From Entrophospora sp. SA101 (lineage: Eukaryota; Glomeromycota; Glomeromycetes; Entrophosporales; Entrophosporaceae): a DNA stretch of 26,197 bases. Positions 1-23,696 of the stretch are shown piece by piece; the first letter of the stretch is position 1; each line of letters begins with the position of its first letter. Both the position numbers and the translations under genes were made by a program. Location of the stretch: the NCBI GenBank assembly GCA_958430865.1, contig CAUDNR010002002.1, positions 35,734-61,930 of the forward strand, in the 5' to 3' direction. The notes below the pieces were generated by a model. That model had not been told where the DNA came from and searched no databases. It worked only from the letters and a program-made list of their open reading frames with translations.

Positions 1-439
1 TAAACTGACTATCACTTGTGTGATTGATTCAATCATTAACACTAAGAAACAAACAATTTCAGAATTATTGAAATTAACGCCATTGAAATAAAATAACAAT
101 TTTTTAAAAAATAAACAAGACTTAGCTATTTAATCATTTCTTTGTATGTGAATGCTTCCATCCATCAAATATTCATGATGGTCATGATGATTATTTGATA
201 CATTTGATATAATTGACATAACAAACAATTGCATCACCTAGGTAGTAACAATACCAAGGCCATGCAAAAATGAAACTTTTAATAATGTGTGTCTACCCAG
301 ATCTCTGGGATTCACAATAATAAATTATTCTTCCTGATTATCAGTTATGGTAGCTCATGAATAATAAATCTGATGTTGATCACAGGTGTCAGATTTAATT
401 AAAACTTTCCTGTCACAAACATGTAGTTGGGTGCTTTCA
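1..439. other. AT-rich non-coding stretch at window edge
   Basis: I see no convincing exon here. The only structure noted is an imperfect inverted repeat at about 167-206: arms ATCAAATATTCATGATG and CATGATGATTATTTGAT pair with two mismatches. The left edge is cut by the window, so a gene lying mostly outside could end here unseen. Confidence 0.4.
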
Positions 440-1300
440 CACGCCTCATAACTATGGAATTTTTTTTCCACAGGTGAAGGTCCCCAATGTTGGAAGGCTT
501 TGGACAAAGCTTTCCCTTATCTTCCTCTCAGACCAGGCTTGGCTGTCACTATATGGGCATTGATCACTGATAGCTGGTGCTTGTGTGATGATTGCTGTGT
601 GTTATTGCCACACTAACATAAAAGTTGGCACCTGCAACTGGTTGAAAATTCTCCAACTCTGGAGGTTGCAACCTGGGTTGCTGTTTTGTCAGTGGCATGC
701 CTGCTGACTAACAACCCTACCCCCATTTAAATAACAAGTTCAGTTGATCAAATAAAATTTAGAGAAATAGAGAATTTATGAAAATGATTAATTTATATAA
801 AACATACCAAAAAATATCTGAACCGTCTTATTTTACAGCTTTCCTCTTAACATCAGAGTCCAAATGCAATTTCGGGGTCACCAACCCCACTCTGAATTGT
901 AACTTCCTACACTTGAAACAAGTTGCAGATTCTCGTTGCTTTGATGGATCTGGATATTTATGCACACCTAATATCACAACTCCAAAATGCAACTTGGTCA
1001 CAGAGCCATCCTTACCCTAGAGGTGGGATCGTTGCAGGAAACTTTTCAGCTAGCGTGCCAGCAGTCTTCTCTAGTCTGGATGCTGTGAGGGAAGATTAGT
1101 GAAAGCATCCTTGATGATTGGTGCAGTCTTGATGCAGCTCCAGGGCAAAGCGACCCCCCCCTGGAATCCTGTTGCATCATCATATCATCGGGCATTGCAA
1201 GTCAGATTAGCCTTTTGTGTACATGAGGAATACGTGAGAATGACTGTAAAGTGCTCAAGGTAGCGTGCGTGCTTCAACGCCTGCTAATTTCCAATAATCA
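440..1300. repeat. GC-richer island, probable decayed repeat
   Basis: This block is visibly richer in G and C than everything around it and differs in texture from the AT-rich intergenic DNA. It contains open stretches of about 55-80 codons on both strands (for example 778-1020 on + and the opposite strand of about 830-1020), but none has a start, intron signals or family motif I recognise. On the minus strand between about 830 and 1000 there are three degenerate copies of a sequence like AAGTTGCATTTTGGAGTTG. A CCAGGG/CCCTGG inverted pair lies near 1140-1166. I read this as an old multicopy element or transposon relic. The evidence is compositional only. Confidence 0.3.
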
Positions 1301-1674
1301 AACATTGCATATTTGAATTGTTTCTTTTCAAATGGTGTATTGCCTTGACATCTTTTTGTAATTATATATTAATAATAATATTATTATTAACGATTACGAA
1401 AAGCAAAACACCAATCGTTTGTTGTTGATAAGAATCTTATAATTACCAGCAATGATCTGCTCTGCGTTTTGATTTCCAATTAAAATATTTATATAAAATA
1501 AAAAGTGTACCTCTGGTTAGTTATTAACACGTCTTCTTTAGGAGACTTGCATTTTGTCATTGAAAAATAAATTGTTTTTCCAAAAAAAAAAAATCAAAAA
1601 AAAAATCAATTGCATAAATAATTGGTACGCGTATGTCGATCAAAAATTTTTTTTTTCAAAAATAAAAAAAAAGA

Positions 1675-3669
1675 ATGTCATTCACACAAAAAAGAAAAAG
1701 AGGAAATAGCCATGGAGCTGCATTGGCCGAGTAAGTGTTTATTAAAGGATGGTAGTGGTGGTTATCGCCCGCCGCTTGTTGTCACTCTAGTTCTAGTTAT
1801 TAAAAAAGAATAGTGGTTGTGACACGTCATCATTTTAGTCTTTGTTGGGAAAATGGTATTAATTTGTAACTTGTATTATCTCTTATACTAGCAACCAACA
1901 AATTTCGAAATATTTTTCTCCCTCAACATCACCTGAAAAAAGGTTGAATGATATTAGAAATGTTTTGAATGACACGTTCAAATTAAAGGATTTTAGAAAA
2001 AATCAACTTGAAGCAATTGTTCAAACACTGGATGGAAAGGACGTTTTTGTAGTAATGCCAACTAGTGGCGGAAAAAGCTTGTGCTATCAATTGCCTGCAC
2101 TGATAAAAACAGGAAAAACCAAAGGTGTAACCATTGTTATTTCACCATTGCAATCACTAATCATTGATCAAGTTTATAATTTGGAAAGACACAATATATC
2201 AGCATTATGCTTATATAGTGAGCAAGAAGACAAAGAAAAACAAAATGTCTACACTGAACTTGATAAAACCATACCAAGTTGCAGGTTGCTATATTTAACT
2301 CCTGAAATGTTAAATAAAAATACAAAAATTTCTTCAGCAATAAGATGTTTGTATGAGAGAAACCAATTAGCAAGATTTGTGATCGATGAGGCTCATTGTG
2401 TTAGTGAATGGGGTCATGATTTTAGGCCAGATTATAAAAAATTGCACAACTTGAAGGAAATTTATCAAGATATCCCTGTCGTCGCTTTAACAGCAACAGC
2501 AACTTCTGAAGTAAGATCTGATATAATAAATATTTTAGGAATCCAAGGTTGTAAAGTTTTAGTGCAAGAAATTAATCGAGAAAATTTGTATTACAAAGTA
2601 TGTGGGAAAGAGAATGACAGTAGTAAATCATTGCAAAATCTTGTTAAACTTGTTAGAAGTTATAATGGAAAATCGGGAATCATTTATTGTACTACCAAAA
2701 AATGCTGTGAGAATGTTGCACAATACATCCAAAGATCAGGAATTCCAGCAAATTATTACCATTCGGATGTAGAGAAGAAAAACAAAATTATTATACAAAA
2801 TGAATGGCAATCAGGAAGGCTTCAAATTGTTGTTGGAACCACAGCCTTTGGAATGGGTAAATTATCCATGTTTTTTAACATGATACATGTACATATATTA
2901 AATTGATTTTTTTTTTATATATAAAGGGATCAACAAGCCTGATGTGCATTTTATCATTCATTATTCATTGCCTCGATCTCTGGAGGAGTACTATCAGGAG
3001 ACAGGGAGGGCTGGCAGAGATGGAAGCTATTCTGCATGTGTTCTTTTATTTGTAGGTAGTGAGTATAAAAAATTAAGAAAAATTATAGAAAAAGAAGATG
3101 AGTCTCAAAAGGATAAAAAATTATCAAACCTTCTTTTGATGAAGGAATATTGTGAAAATACCACAGATTGTCGCAGGAAACAGTTATTGGGGCATTTTGG
3201 AGGAAAATTTGATCCATCAAAATGCAAGGAGATGTGTGACAATTGCACAGTGGGGAAATATAGGATTCATATGGAGAATAAGGATAACTCATCATCAAAT
3301 ACAATTGAGATCATTCATGAAAGCAAAAATGCTGCTTCTGGCTTTAAAAGAAATTCCACAAACAATTTACAAGATTATACTAATGAAAAGGAAGTGAATG
3401 TAAATGAAAAAGAAGGAGAGCAAAAACTAGATGACAGTGATGATAAAGGTGAGGAGGTGAAAAAAAATGACAATGATGGTGAGAGAGAAAATAAATCTGA
3501 GGGTATGGTTGATGATGTTGAAGTTCCAACATCATCAAGTCATGAAACAAGCATCCCTGATCATTCTACATCAAGTTCCAAAACATTGAAGAAACGTAAG
3601 GAAATTGTAGGTGATGATGATAGTGAAGACAAGTCTAGAAGTCCTGTTAAAAAATCAAAGATAGTGTAA
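1675..3669 (+). CDS. RecQ-family ATP-dependent DNA helicase
   Basis: Three exons (1675-1730, 1892-2856, 2927-3669) give a 587-aa protein. RecQ helicases unwind DNA 3' to 5' during recombination and replication repair in the nucleus. Visible motifs: motif 0 (DFRKNQLEAI), Walker A MPTSGGKS (Lys about 80), DEAH box (about 184-187) followed by CVSEWGHDFRPDY, LTATAT, and the AFGMGINKPDV / QETGRAGRDG motif V-VI block. The GINKPDV reading requires the 2857-2926 intron. A zinc-binding Cys cluster follows. No winged-helix or HRDC domain is apparent; the protein ends in an acidic, Ser-rich low-complexity tail with a basic KKRK / KKSK finish. The start was chosen because ATG 1675 opens a short exon with a basic KRKRG stretch whose GTAAGT donor matches, in phase 2, an acceptor at 1891. 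Exon 1 is the least certain part; the rest is firm. Confidence 0.85.
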
Positions 3670-4114
3670 CTATGGAACCAATAAACATTTAAGATAATAC
3701 ATTCTTATCCTAAGGTTAAATACTATTAACCAATCAATCATTATTATTTTTTATTAAATGTTCTTTAGAGTATATATATTTCTTATTACACATATTTATA
3801 TCCTAATCATTACCTCTTTATACAACAAAAGCTTCCAATGCAAGCTCTTAAAATTTAGAATTTATATGTTATATATTTTTAATAAAGATATATCTATTAT
3901 TATTCATTATAAAAATTTATTTGCATAGATATTTGATCATGTTACATTATAAAAAAATTACAAAAAAGATAAGTGAGAAAATCCACTTAAGAAAAAATAA
4001 TTGAAGTAAAACCTAAGCAAGTCAAACCAACCCACACTAATTCTTTTTTACTAAATCTTTTTTAATTTCTTTAATTTTTAAAAGATAACAAAGACATGCT
4101 CCCTAGGTAGTAAA
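3670..4114. other. Intergenic region between convergent genes
   Basis: Very AT-rich spacer between the 3' end of the RecQ gene and the minus-strand small ORF. It contains AATAAA-like strings (for example near 3680 and 3880) that could serve as polyadenylation signals. No exon is seen. Confidence 0.4.
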
Positions 4115-4375
4115 TTATTTCCCTTCCAATTTTCTTTTCTTTCTAAATTCTTCATGATTTTGTGGCAAAGTTCTTTTACTGGTTATGATTTTTCTTTCTT
4201 CTTGATAAATTTCATAAGTAATCTTTTCTTTTCTTAGATAAGCTTCAAGTGTTTGAGTATCATTTATTTTGAAAATATAAGGAGCAATTTTTTCACCTTG
4301 TTCCTTTTTCAAAATACTTCTGGTAGTACTATAATTCTTGGGTTCCATAGTAGATCTGATGTAAATGAGTTTCAT
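4115..4375 (-). CDS. Small hypothetical protein, 86 aa
   Basis: Uninterrupted ATG-to-TAA frame on the minus strand, rich in Lys, Glu, Arg and Thr, without the homopolymer bias of chance frames in AT-rich DNA. An alternative Met lies ten codons in and begins a Ser/Thr/Arg-containing segment that could act as a mitochondrial presequence, but this is only a suggestion. The C-terminus is strongly basic (RKKRKLEGK). It is convergent with the RecQ gene and divergent from the hAT MITE and PRP8 side. I recognise no family. It could be a complete small gene, the last exon of a larger one, or a chance ORF. Confidence 0.35.
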   Translation of the reverse strand: MKLIYIRSTMEPKNYSTTRSILKKEQGEKIAPYIFKINDTQTLEAYLRKEKITYEIYQEERKIITSKRTLPQNHEEFRKKRKLEGK

Positions 4376-4821
4376 ATTAACTATTTTTATATAGAAGTAG
4401 TTATATATATCACTTAATATTAAGAAGACAACAAATGGGAGATTTTAATAATCACATTACTAAATTTTGATCCCTGAAATATTTGGTAATACCAATGTTC
4501 ACTTTGTCTGGTTTTGTTGCAGTATGCCCCATATATATTTATTTTTCTAAAGAATTTGGAAAAACGGCAAAGAAATTATATTTGATGTAAACCAACAGTA
4601 TAAAATTTAATTTGTGGCAATAATTTGGTAATAGAAAATTAATTTATAGTAGTATAAAAATAACAATATTGGTAGAGAGAGTGTGTGGGTGGTTTTTTAT
4701 AATCTTTGTATAAGAGCTTTTATAATAAAATATGTAATCATCATAATTTTTTTGAAATTTATCAATGCCACCAAAATCGTGTTCGGAAATCGTCTGCATG
4801 GTGTGATTCGTTAATATTAAC
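4376..4821. other. AT-rich intergenic spacer
   Basis: No exon or RNA gene recognised. It is the presumed promoter side of the minus-strand 86-aa ORF and ends at the target duplication of the adjoining MITE. Confidence 0.35.
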
Positions 4822-5136
4822 TAGGGATGTTAATTGCTTCGGCCGAGCATAATTAGACTGAGTTTTAAGAACAAATTCAATTAATATTTTTAATATCCGC
4901 TCGAAGCGCGCTTTCAATTATACTTTAAAGATTACGTCATAAATAGTAGAATGTGCTAAGAAAATTAAGGGTAAATAAAAGAATAAAAATACGAATTACC
5001 TAACCCGTTTGAGTAATATATTATTATTATGTAACTCATATTTCGAATTTGCAAAAGCTTATTTTTAAAAAAAGTTCAATCTGCTTGAACTCTAAAACTA
5101 GGTTGAGCCGAACTGACGAGCAATTTAACATCCCTA
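4822..5136. mobile_element. hAT-like MITE, 315 bp
   Basis: Terminal inverted repeats TAGGGATGTTAATTGC (4822-4837) and its complement at 5120-5136 match over 16 bp with a single one-base indel. The element is flanked by 8-bp direct repeats ATATTAAC (4814-4821) and ACATTAAC (5137-5144), which differ at one base. An 8-bp target duplication with ends beginning T/CAGGG is characteristic of the hAT superfamily. No transposase coding is visible inside, so it is a non-autonomous element. It sits about 410 bp upstream of PRP8. The single mismatch in the duplication suggests an insertion that is not very recent. Confidence 0.75.
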
Positions 5137-5207
5137 ACATTAACTGCATCTCGAGTTGCATGTAATTTAATACTATAAGATGGGCATTTGAATAAACGCA
5201 TTTGACA

Positions 5208-5273
5208 ATGTCTAAATTTATTTAGCAATTTAGACATATATTATTGGTACATTTAGACATTTGGTCTAAATGC
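5208..5273. promoter_or_regulatory. Cluster of ATTTAGACAT motifs upstream of PRP8
   Basis: Within 66 bp there are two exact direct copies of ATTTAGACAT (5228-5237, 5251-5260), one exact inverted copy ATGTCTAAAT (5208-5217) and a partial inverted copy GTCTAAAT near 5265. The first two copies form a perfect 10-bp-arm inverted repeat with a 10-bp loop. The position, about 280-340 bp before the PRP8 start codon, would suit a regulatory site, but a short repeat relic is equally possible. Confidence 0.3.
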
Positions 5274-5548
5274 TAATATTAAGCCAATGGTCTGTTATAT
5301 ACTGTATAACTCCCGGAAAATTGTATGTATAGTGTATAGCACATGCAGGCAGCAACAAGCATTAGAGACCTTTTTTTTTTAAATGAGTATATTGTAGTAT
5401 TAATTGCCACTTGTGATACATATTGTTGTACAGCATATTTGGTTCGATTTGATTCGGTTTATTTATTTTTGATTTTTTTGATTCGATTTGAATTTTTTTT
5501 TTTTTTTTTCTTAATATTAATTATTGTTATTATAAAAAATAACAGACA

Positions 5549-18583
<13,035 letters not shown>

Positions 18584-19659
18584 TTTTACTTTCGATGTAA
18601 ATAAAAATATTTAATTATATAGAAATGTTTGTTTGAATTAGTATAGAAATTTTTTTTGATGGGTAAAAAATAAAAGTTTTTGGGAAATATTTATAAGTTT
18701 ATTTTCCGTATATTTTTTCAATTAGTGAAGAATTGCTTCATCTTTTATTTTCATATTCATTATAGGATTTAAATAACTATTAACATTGTTTTCGCCAGAA
18801 TTGCGATACTTGCGGACATTTCAATATTTACAGTACTTACAATCTTTACATTACAGAATCGCTCAACTAAATTAGAGTATTTCTCGTTGTTTTATTTTTA
18901 GATGATTTAATTTGATCAAAAATTGAACTTTAGGACATTGGAGTTATGAATGAATATGTGATTGTTTTTATGTTTTATTTTTACATAACATTGATCAAAA
19001 ATCAAAAATTTTGTCATAATAAATGTGACAAAGACTATACTTAATTATTGATAATATTGTTCTTTATTATGTACTTGTTGCTATATTTTAGATTATTTAA
19101 TTTGGTCAAAAATTGAACTTTAGGACACTCGGAGGTTGGTTTTATATTTTATTTTTACATTATATTATTCTTTATTACATATTCACCTTGTTTTATTTTT
19201 AGGTGATTTAATTTGATAATTGAATGTGACAGATTATATTTTTATATTTATTAATTATTTGAAATTAAAGGACATTTTGAGAATTGATGAATGGTAAAAA
19301 AAAGTTGAATAATTTTAAAAGGTAATAATAATAAGTTAATTGATTTTAGCAAAGTTTTCATATTCATTTTTTATAATACCTAGAAAATATTGACGAATTA
19401 TCATACCTGATATTACAGCTACGATATAGGAAATAATATGATGGGATGTAATTCTTTTGCTTTGCTTTTACATTTAAATTTATTTTAGTAATGAGCACTA
19501 AAATTCATTCAAAATCTTTTTTTGACCAAGATTCAAAGATTCGATGTTTCGCATCATGACCAAACAATAAACCTGTATGGTATTAATTAAATGTGCATTA
19601 TACAAATATACACATGTTGCTACATGATCCTCGCAAAGAATTGTAATAAAATCAGCACG
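18584..19659. repeat. PRP8 3' flank with degenerate repeats
   Basis: This AT-rich stretch between convergent genes contains three diverged copies of a unit with the core TTTTAGATGATTTAATTTGA, followed in two copies by TCAAAAATTGAACTTTAGGACA. Copies start near 18894, 19087 and 19197, so spacing is irregular (about 193 and 110 bp). The third copy has lost the middle but keeps a later AAAGGACATT. A shared TTTTATTTTTACAT segment follows the first two. I see no coding sequence. Confidence 0.5.
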
Positions 19660-20408
19660 TTATATAAATCTACTAACAATAAGTTTGAAAATGCATACTC
19701 CAACAAATAACCAAATTACTGCTATATCCGGTGGAATCAAGTAAACTCCAAACAAAATAGCGATAAGACCACCATCGATGATAATTGGAGTTAAAGAAAG
19801 TAACTTTATGTAATAAATTTTATCAACATAAAATCCTAGGCGTTGTAATTACTGCATCAAAAGCTTGCATATCGTAAAGTTCCAAAGATAAAAGCTCGTG
19901 ACAAATAACAATTTTCTATAATAATAAGTTCGTGACGATTAATATAATAATAATAAATTGTGCATGACAAACTATAAAAGGAAATGTAATGGAGTGCTAT
20001 ATTTTGGAAGTTTACGGTAATATTAACCATGGTATTCAACATCATAGAAAAATATTTGATTACTCCTCCATATTTTTTAAATATCTTATATAGTATAATA
20101 ATAACTGTTGCAGTCAATGCGATGATAACAACGATGAGTATATCTGTATGAAATACCTAAATAGAAAAAAGATCGACGAAAGTACTAACAATTTTAGTTT
20201 ATTATATAAATAAATTTATAATTATAACTAATGGTGAATGCCTTCTAAGCAAACTTACTCCTATTTTTCCTCTTAAATAAACTGCTCTCAAAAACCCATC
20301 TTTTGCATCATTAGAGGGCCTATCGTAAGTTCTTCGTTCTCTTCGATCCAAACTTTTTAGTACTTTTTGTAGTTCTGCATTCGTGTTTAACCCAAAATTT
20401 CGTAGATT
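19660..20408 (-). CDS. Putative membrane protein, C-terminal exons
   Basis: Four phase-0 exons can be chained on the minus strand: 20259-20408, 20064-20156, 19853-19915 and 19660-19803 (stop at 19660-19662), encoding 149 aa. Donors are GTAAGT, GTAATC and GTAATT; acceptors end in TAG or AAG. The last intron is only 49 nt. The first visible exon is hydrophilic and charged (LQKVLKSLDRRERR). The second holds a transmembrane segment (DILIVVIIALTATVIIIL) followed by a basic flank. The last exon holds two hydrophobic segments (around IIIDGGLIAILFGVYLI and DIAVIWLFVGVCIFKLIV). The N-terminal exon(s) lie in 20409-20658 or beyond and were not found; no start codon is assigned. I recognise no family. 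It is divergent from DUG3 and convergent with PRP8. Confidence 0.55.
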
Positions 20409-20658
20409 CTGGTAAATATTAATGAAAAATGAAAAATTTCATTTTCAATTAAATTAAACATATTAACAATTTGTCTTAAATAATTATTATTATTTAAAGA
20501 TTCAAAAAATACTTGTTAAATAGTTTTACGTGATCCTTTATCTACTGATATGTTTTCGTCTAATATGATTGCGCAATTTTTTTAAAAATCGATTTCCAAA
20601 TTTGGAATATATAACATAATACAGTAAATATAAAGCAAATTATTAATTTGAAATAATA

Positions 20659-22477
20659 ATGTGTAGGTTTCTAATTTATAAAGGAAGGGCTTCGATTAAA
20701 TTAGCACACGTAGGTTTTTATATTATTGTGTATTTTTTTTTAAATAATAATAAATTATAAGTAAATTATATTTATAATAATATAGTTAATTACTAGACCA
20801 GCACATTCTATAATTAACCAATCTTTTGACTCAAGGTTAAGAATTGAGTCAAGGCTTAACGGTAGGTAATCTATATGATGACTATTGTTTATTTATACTT
20901 TAATAAAGACATGACTAATACCATATAATTAATTTTTTGTAGGTGATGGATTTGGTGTAGGTAAAATTAGAACTTTGTAATTTTGAATTTTTCAAAAAAA
21001 ATCACCAATTCCATTCAAAATAATAATAATTGTTGTCATCATATCACAACTTAAGGTTGGTACGAAGCTCATAATCAAGAGTCAGAACAAATTGAATCAC
21101 CTTGTATATTTACATCTGTTACACCTGCATGGAACAACAAGAATTTATCAAGATTAGCTGAAAAAATAAAGAGTCATTTAGTATTTGCACATGTCAGAGC
21201 TTCTAATTCTGGTGCTTTATCAGAAACAAATTGTGTGTAATTTTACCATTCTCATGCTTTATTGTTACAGACTGTATAGCTAATTATAGATTATTATAAT
21301 TATAATTGAAGGTCATCCATGGCAGTATGAAAGTTTAATGTGGATGCACAATGGTCATATTCAAGATTTCTATAAGGTAATTTATTTGTAACTGGTTGAT
21401 TGATTGATTGGTTGGTTGATTGGTTGGTTGATTACAGCTTGGTATAAATAATCAACTCTAAATAAGTTAATATACTCTTGGATTAAGCTTATCTCAATTA
21501 AACACACAATTTGATATTATCTTTTATTGATAGATTAAAAGAAAGTTAGTTCAATCTTTAAAAGAAGACATTTTTTTATTTGTCCAAGGAAACACTGATT
21601 CAGAATGGGCCTTTGCATTATTTCTAAATCAAGTTAGTATTTGAAATCTGGAGGAGATGGTGTTAAAATCCTGCTTATTGATTTATTATTACTAATAATA
21701 AAATAGTTAACAGATCCAAAGAACGGACCATTTGACCATGAAATTCTGAGAAATGCAATGTTAAAAACTATCCAACAATTAAATATTTGGGCTGAAGAAG
21801 AAGGAATTATTGTATAAATAATTATATTCTTTTCTTTTGTTTCACATATTAAATGTTTATCTGATAATATAATTCTTAATAATCATCTAAATGAATATTA
21901 GGAACCGTCCTTGTTGAATTTCGCAGTGACAGATGGATGTTCTGTTGTTTGTACTCGCTACATCAATTGTAAGATGAGAGAAGCTGCTTCATTGTATTTC
22001 TCATCTGGTAAACTTTATCTGTTGATTATTCTCATTACAGTAACCATATAATCAATAATAATAATAATAACAACAATATAAATATTGTAGGGACAAGTTT
22101 TATGGAATATAAGCCTGGACATTATAAAATGGTACAAATATACACTTGTATATTCTAGCAAGATTTTACTGATTAATTATTTAATCATTAATGATGCATG
22201 TGAATTTAGTTTAAAGCCGATAAAAGAGAAGACATTGTACTAATAGCATCAGGTAAATCAATAATATATTTATATAAATAAATAAATGAATAATTTTATT
22301 TACAACTTTTTTTATATTTTAGAACCTTTGACATTTGAGAAGGCGGATTGGTTAACCATACCATCAAATACTTGTATAGTTATCACTCCTAAATTAAATG
22401 TTTTGCTATATCCTATCAAAGATCAATTCTACACTCTCGACAGATCAAAAAGAAAATCAATCAATCAATCTTCTTAA
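20659..22477 (+). CDS. DUG3: Class II glutamine amidotransferase, Dug3-like
   Basis: In yeast, Dug3 pairs with Dug2 to hydrolyse glutathione and gamma-glutamyl peptides in the cytosol. Eleven exons: 20659-20709, 20786-20861, 20943-20960, 21056-21232, 21312-21376, 21534-21632, 21707-21811, 21902-22007, 22091-22131, 22210-22252, 22323-22477; total 311 aa. All phases agree. The protein opens MCRFLIYKG, giving the N-terminal Cys2 nucleophile of this class. It continues PAHSIINQSFDSRLRIE, then NGDGFGVGWY, the SETNCHPW and MHNGHI motifs, VQGNTDSEWAF and a long FAVTDGCSVVCTRY section, all typical of DUG3/EgtC-type amidotransferases. It is slightly shorter than yeast Dug3 (357 aa as recalled), mainly at the C-terminus. 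Exon 3 is an 18-nt microexon. The ATG is decided by the MCRF motif. Confidence 0.92.
21390..21436 (+). repeat. GATT/GGTT simple repeat in DUG3 intron 5
   Basis: Tandem four-base units (GGTTGATTGATTGATTGGTT and so on) fill part of intron 21377-21533. No other signal is seen in it. Confidence 0.8.
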
Positions 22478-23696
22478 ATAAAGTTAGAGGAATTGTTTAA
22501 CACATACCCTTTTTTTTAATCCATCTCATATAAATCAAATCATTACTAATCCATTTTCAAAAAACCATTTACAATGAATAATATGTAATAATAATAAACA
22601 TAATAATAATAACAAATGAACATATTAATATTTATACTATCAAAAATTTCAGGTTTCAAAGCATAATTAGTGATAATTCAACACCTACAATGACCAATAC
22701 TATACCCACAAGTCCATAATGATGCTTACTTTGTGCCTACACATTCGCCTAATAAAATAATAATATTATAAGTCTGTCGTCAGTTGCTGATGGTTTAAAG
22801 AAGGCATATCTTATTATTACATCAACTCCCACAGATATAATGATGTCTGATCAGGTATCATGCCAATTGGTTCTTTTAATAGCTTTAGATTCAATTAACA
22901 GCAGACAGCACCAAAATGGTTATTAATTAGATTTATAGATATAATTTGTATGAATTCTTTTTTTAGCATCAATTAGATTGATATTATAGGAATGCATTCT
23001 GAAACACATATTTATATTATTTGATTATAATATGAATCAATATGTGCTTTTTACATATTTACATGAATAAATTTTGTATGATTAAAAAAACCACTGATTT
23101 TCAAACTGCTAGCATATGTTCGCTTGTCTCTTTTTACCCTCTTACGAAATTGTTGTTTACATTTTGCATATAACGGATTAGGAAATATAAAATATGATCA
23201 AGTAAAATTTTCATTTATGCACTCGTAAAGTGTTGAATGAGCTGTGGAATGAACTTCTCAACTTTTACATCAAGAAGAACTAACATTTAAAGACTTCATC
23301 ATAAAATAACAATAGAATAAAATAAAATAATAATCAATTCAGTTAAGTTGGTATCTAATAACTTTCATAAAATAAAAAACCAAACCTTCAATTTTTTTTT
23401 AAAAAAAAATCATGTGAAACATCTAATGTTTGTGTTATTTCCATTTTTTTTTTGCCCACTCGCTTTATTTTATTTTTCCATTATTTAAATAAAAATGAAT
23501 CCAATTGTTTTAATGAAAATGAAAGATTATTAAATAAAGAAAATCTTTATGATGTAAAAATATAGAACCAAACATCAAAGAAATTCATGCACATAAAACT
23601 TCAATTATTCTTCATTCATCAAAGAAATTATTTTAATATATATTATTGTAAATATTGCTATTTATGAAAATAGAATTTTAAAATTCTATTATGATG
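22478..23696. other. AT-rich region with possible gene debris
   Basis: No intact gene recognised. At about 22774-22926 the + strand has an open stretch without an early ATG (segments DGLKKAYLIITSTPTDIMM and QLVLLIALDSIN) ending in TAA. On the minus strand at about 22661-22732 a hydrophobic stretch (GLVGIVLVIVGVELSLIML) ends in TGA. Another minus-strand open stretch at about 23050-23180 is basic (KQQFRKRVKRDKRTYASSLK). None has clear splice sites or a start, so they may be exons I could not chain or remnants of decayed genes. Confidence 0.3.

Noticed and set aside
778..1020. 80-aa + strand ORF with repeated CNF/CNL residues
   Set aside because: The opposite strand is equally open and shows a degenerate DNA repeat. 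There is no family motif or splice context, so I treat it as part of a repeat.
1369..1395. Perfect AT palindrome TTAATAATAATATTATTATTAA as a terminator or cruciform
   Set aside because: Simple AT palindromes are expected in DNA of this composition, and no function can be argued.
1621..1813. 63-aa ORF starting just before the RecQ exon 1
   Set aside because: It overlaps RecQ exon 1 in another frame, runs into intron 1 and has no protein-like features.
2161..2373. Minus-strand ORF inside the RecQ gene
   Set aside because: It is a shadow frame opposite a strongly conserved helicase region.
19857..20117. 86-aa minus-strand ORF as a stand-alone gene
   Set aside because: Only its first third is coding-like; the rest is low-complexity intron. 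Splicing joins the good part to other exons.
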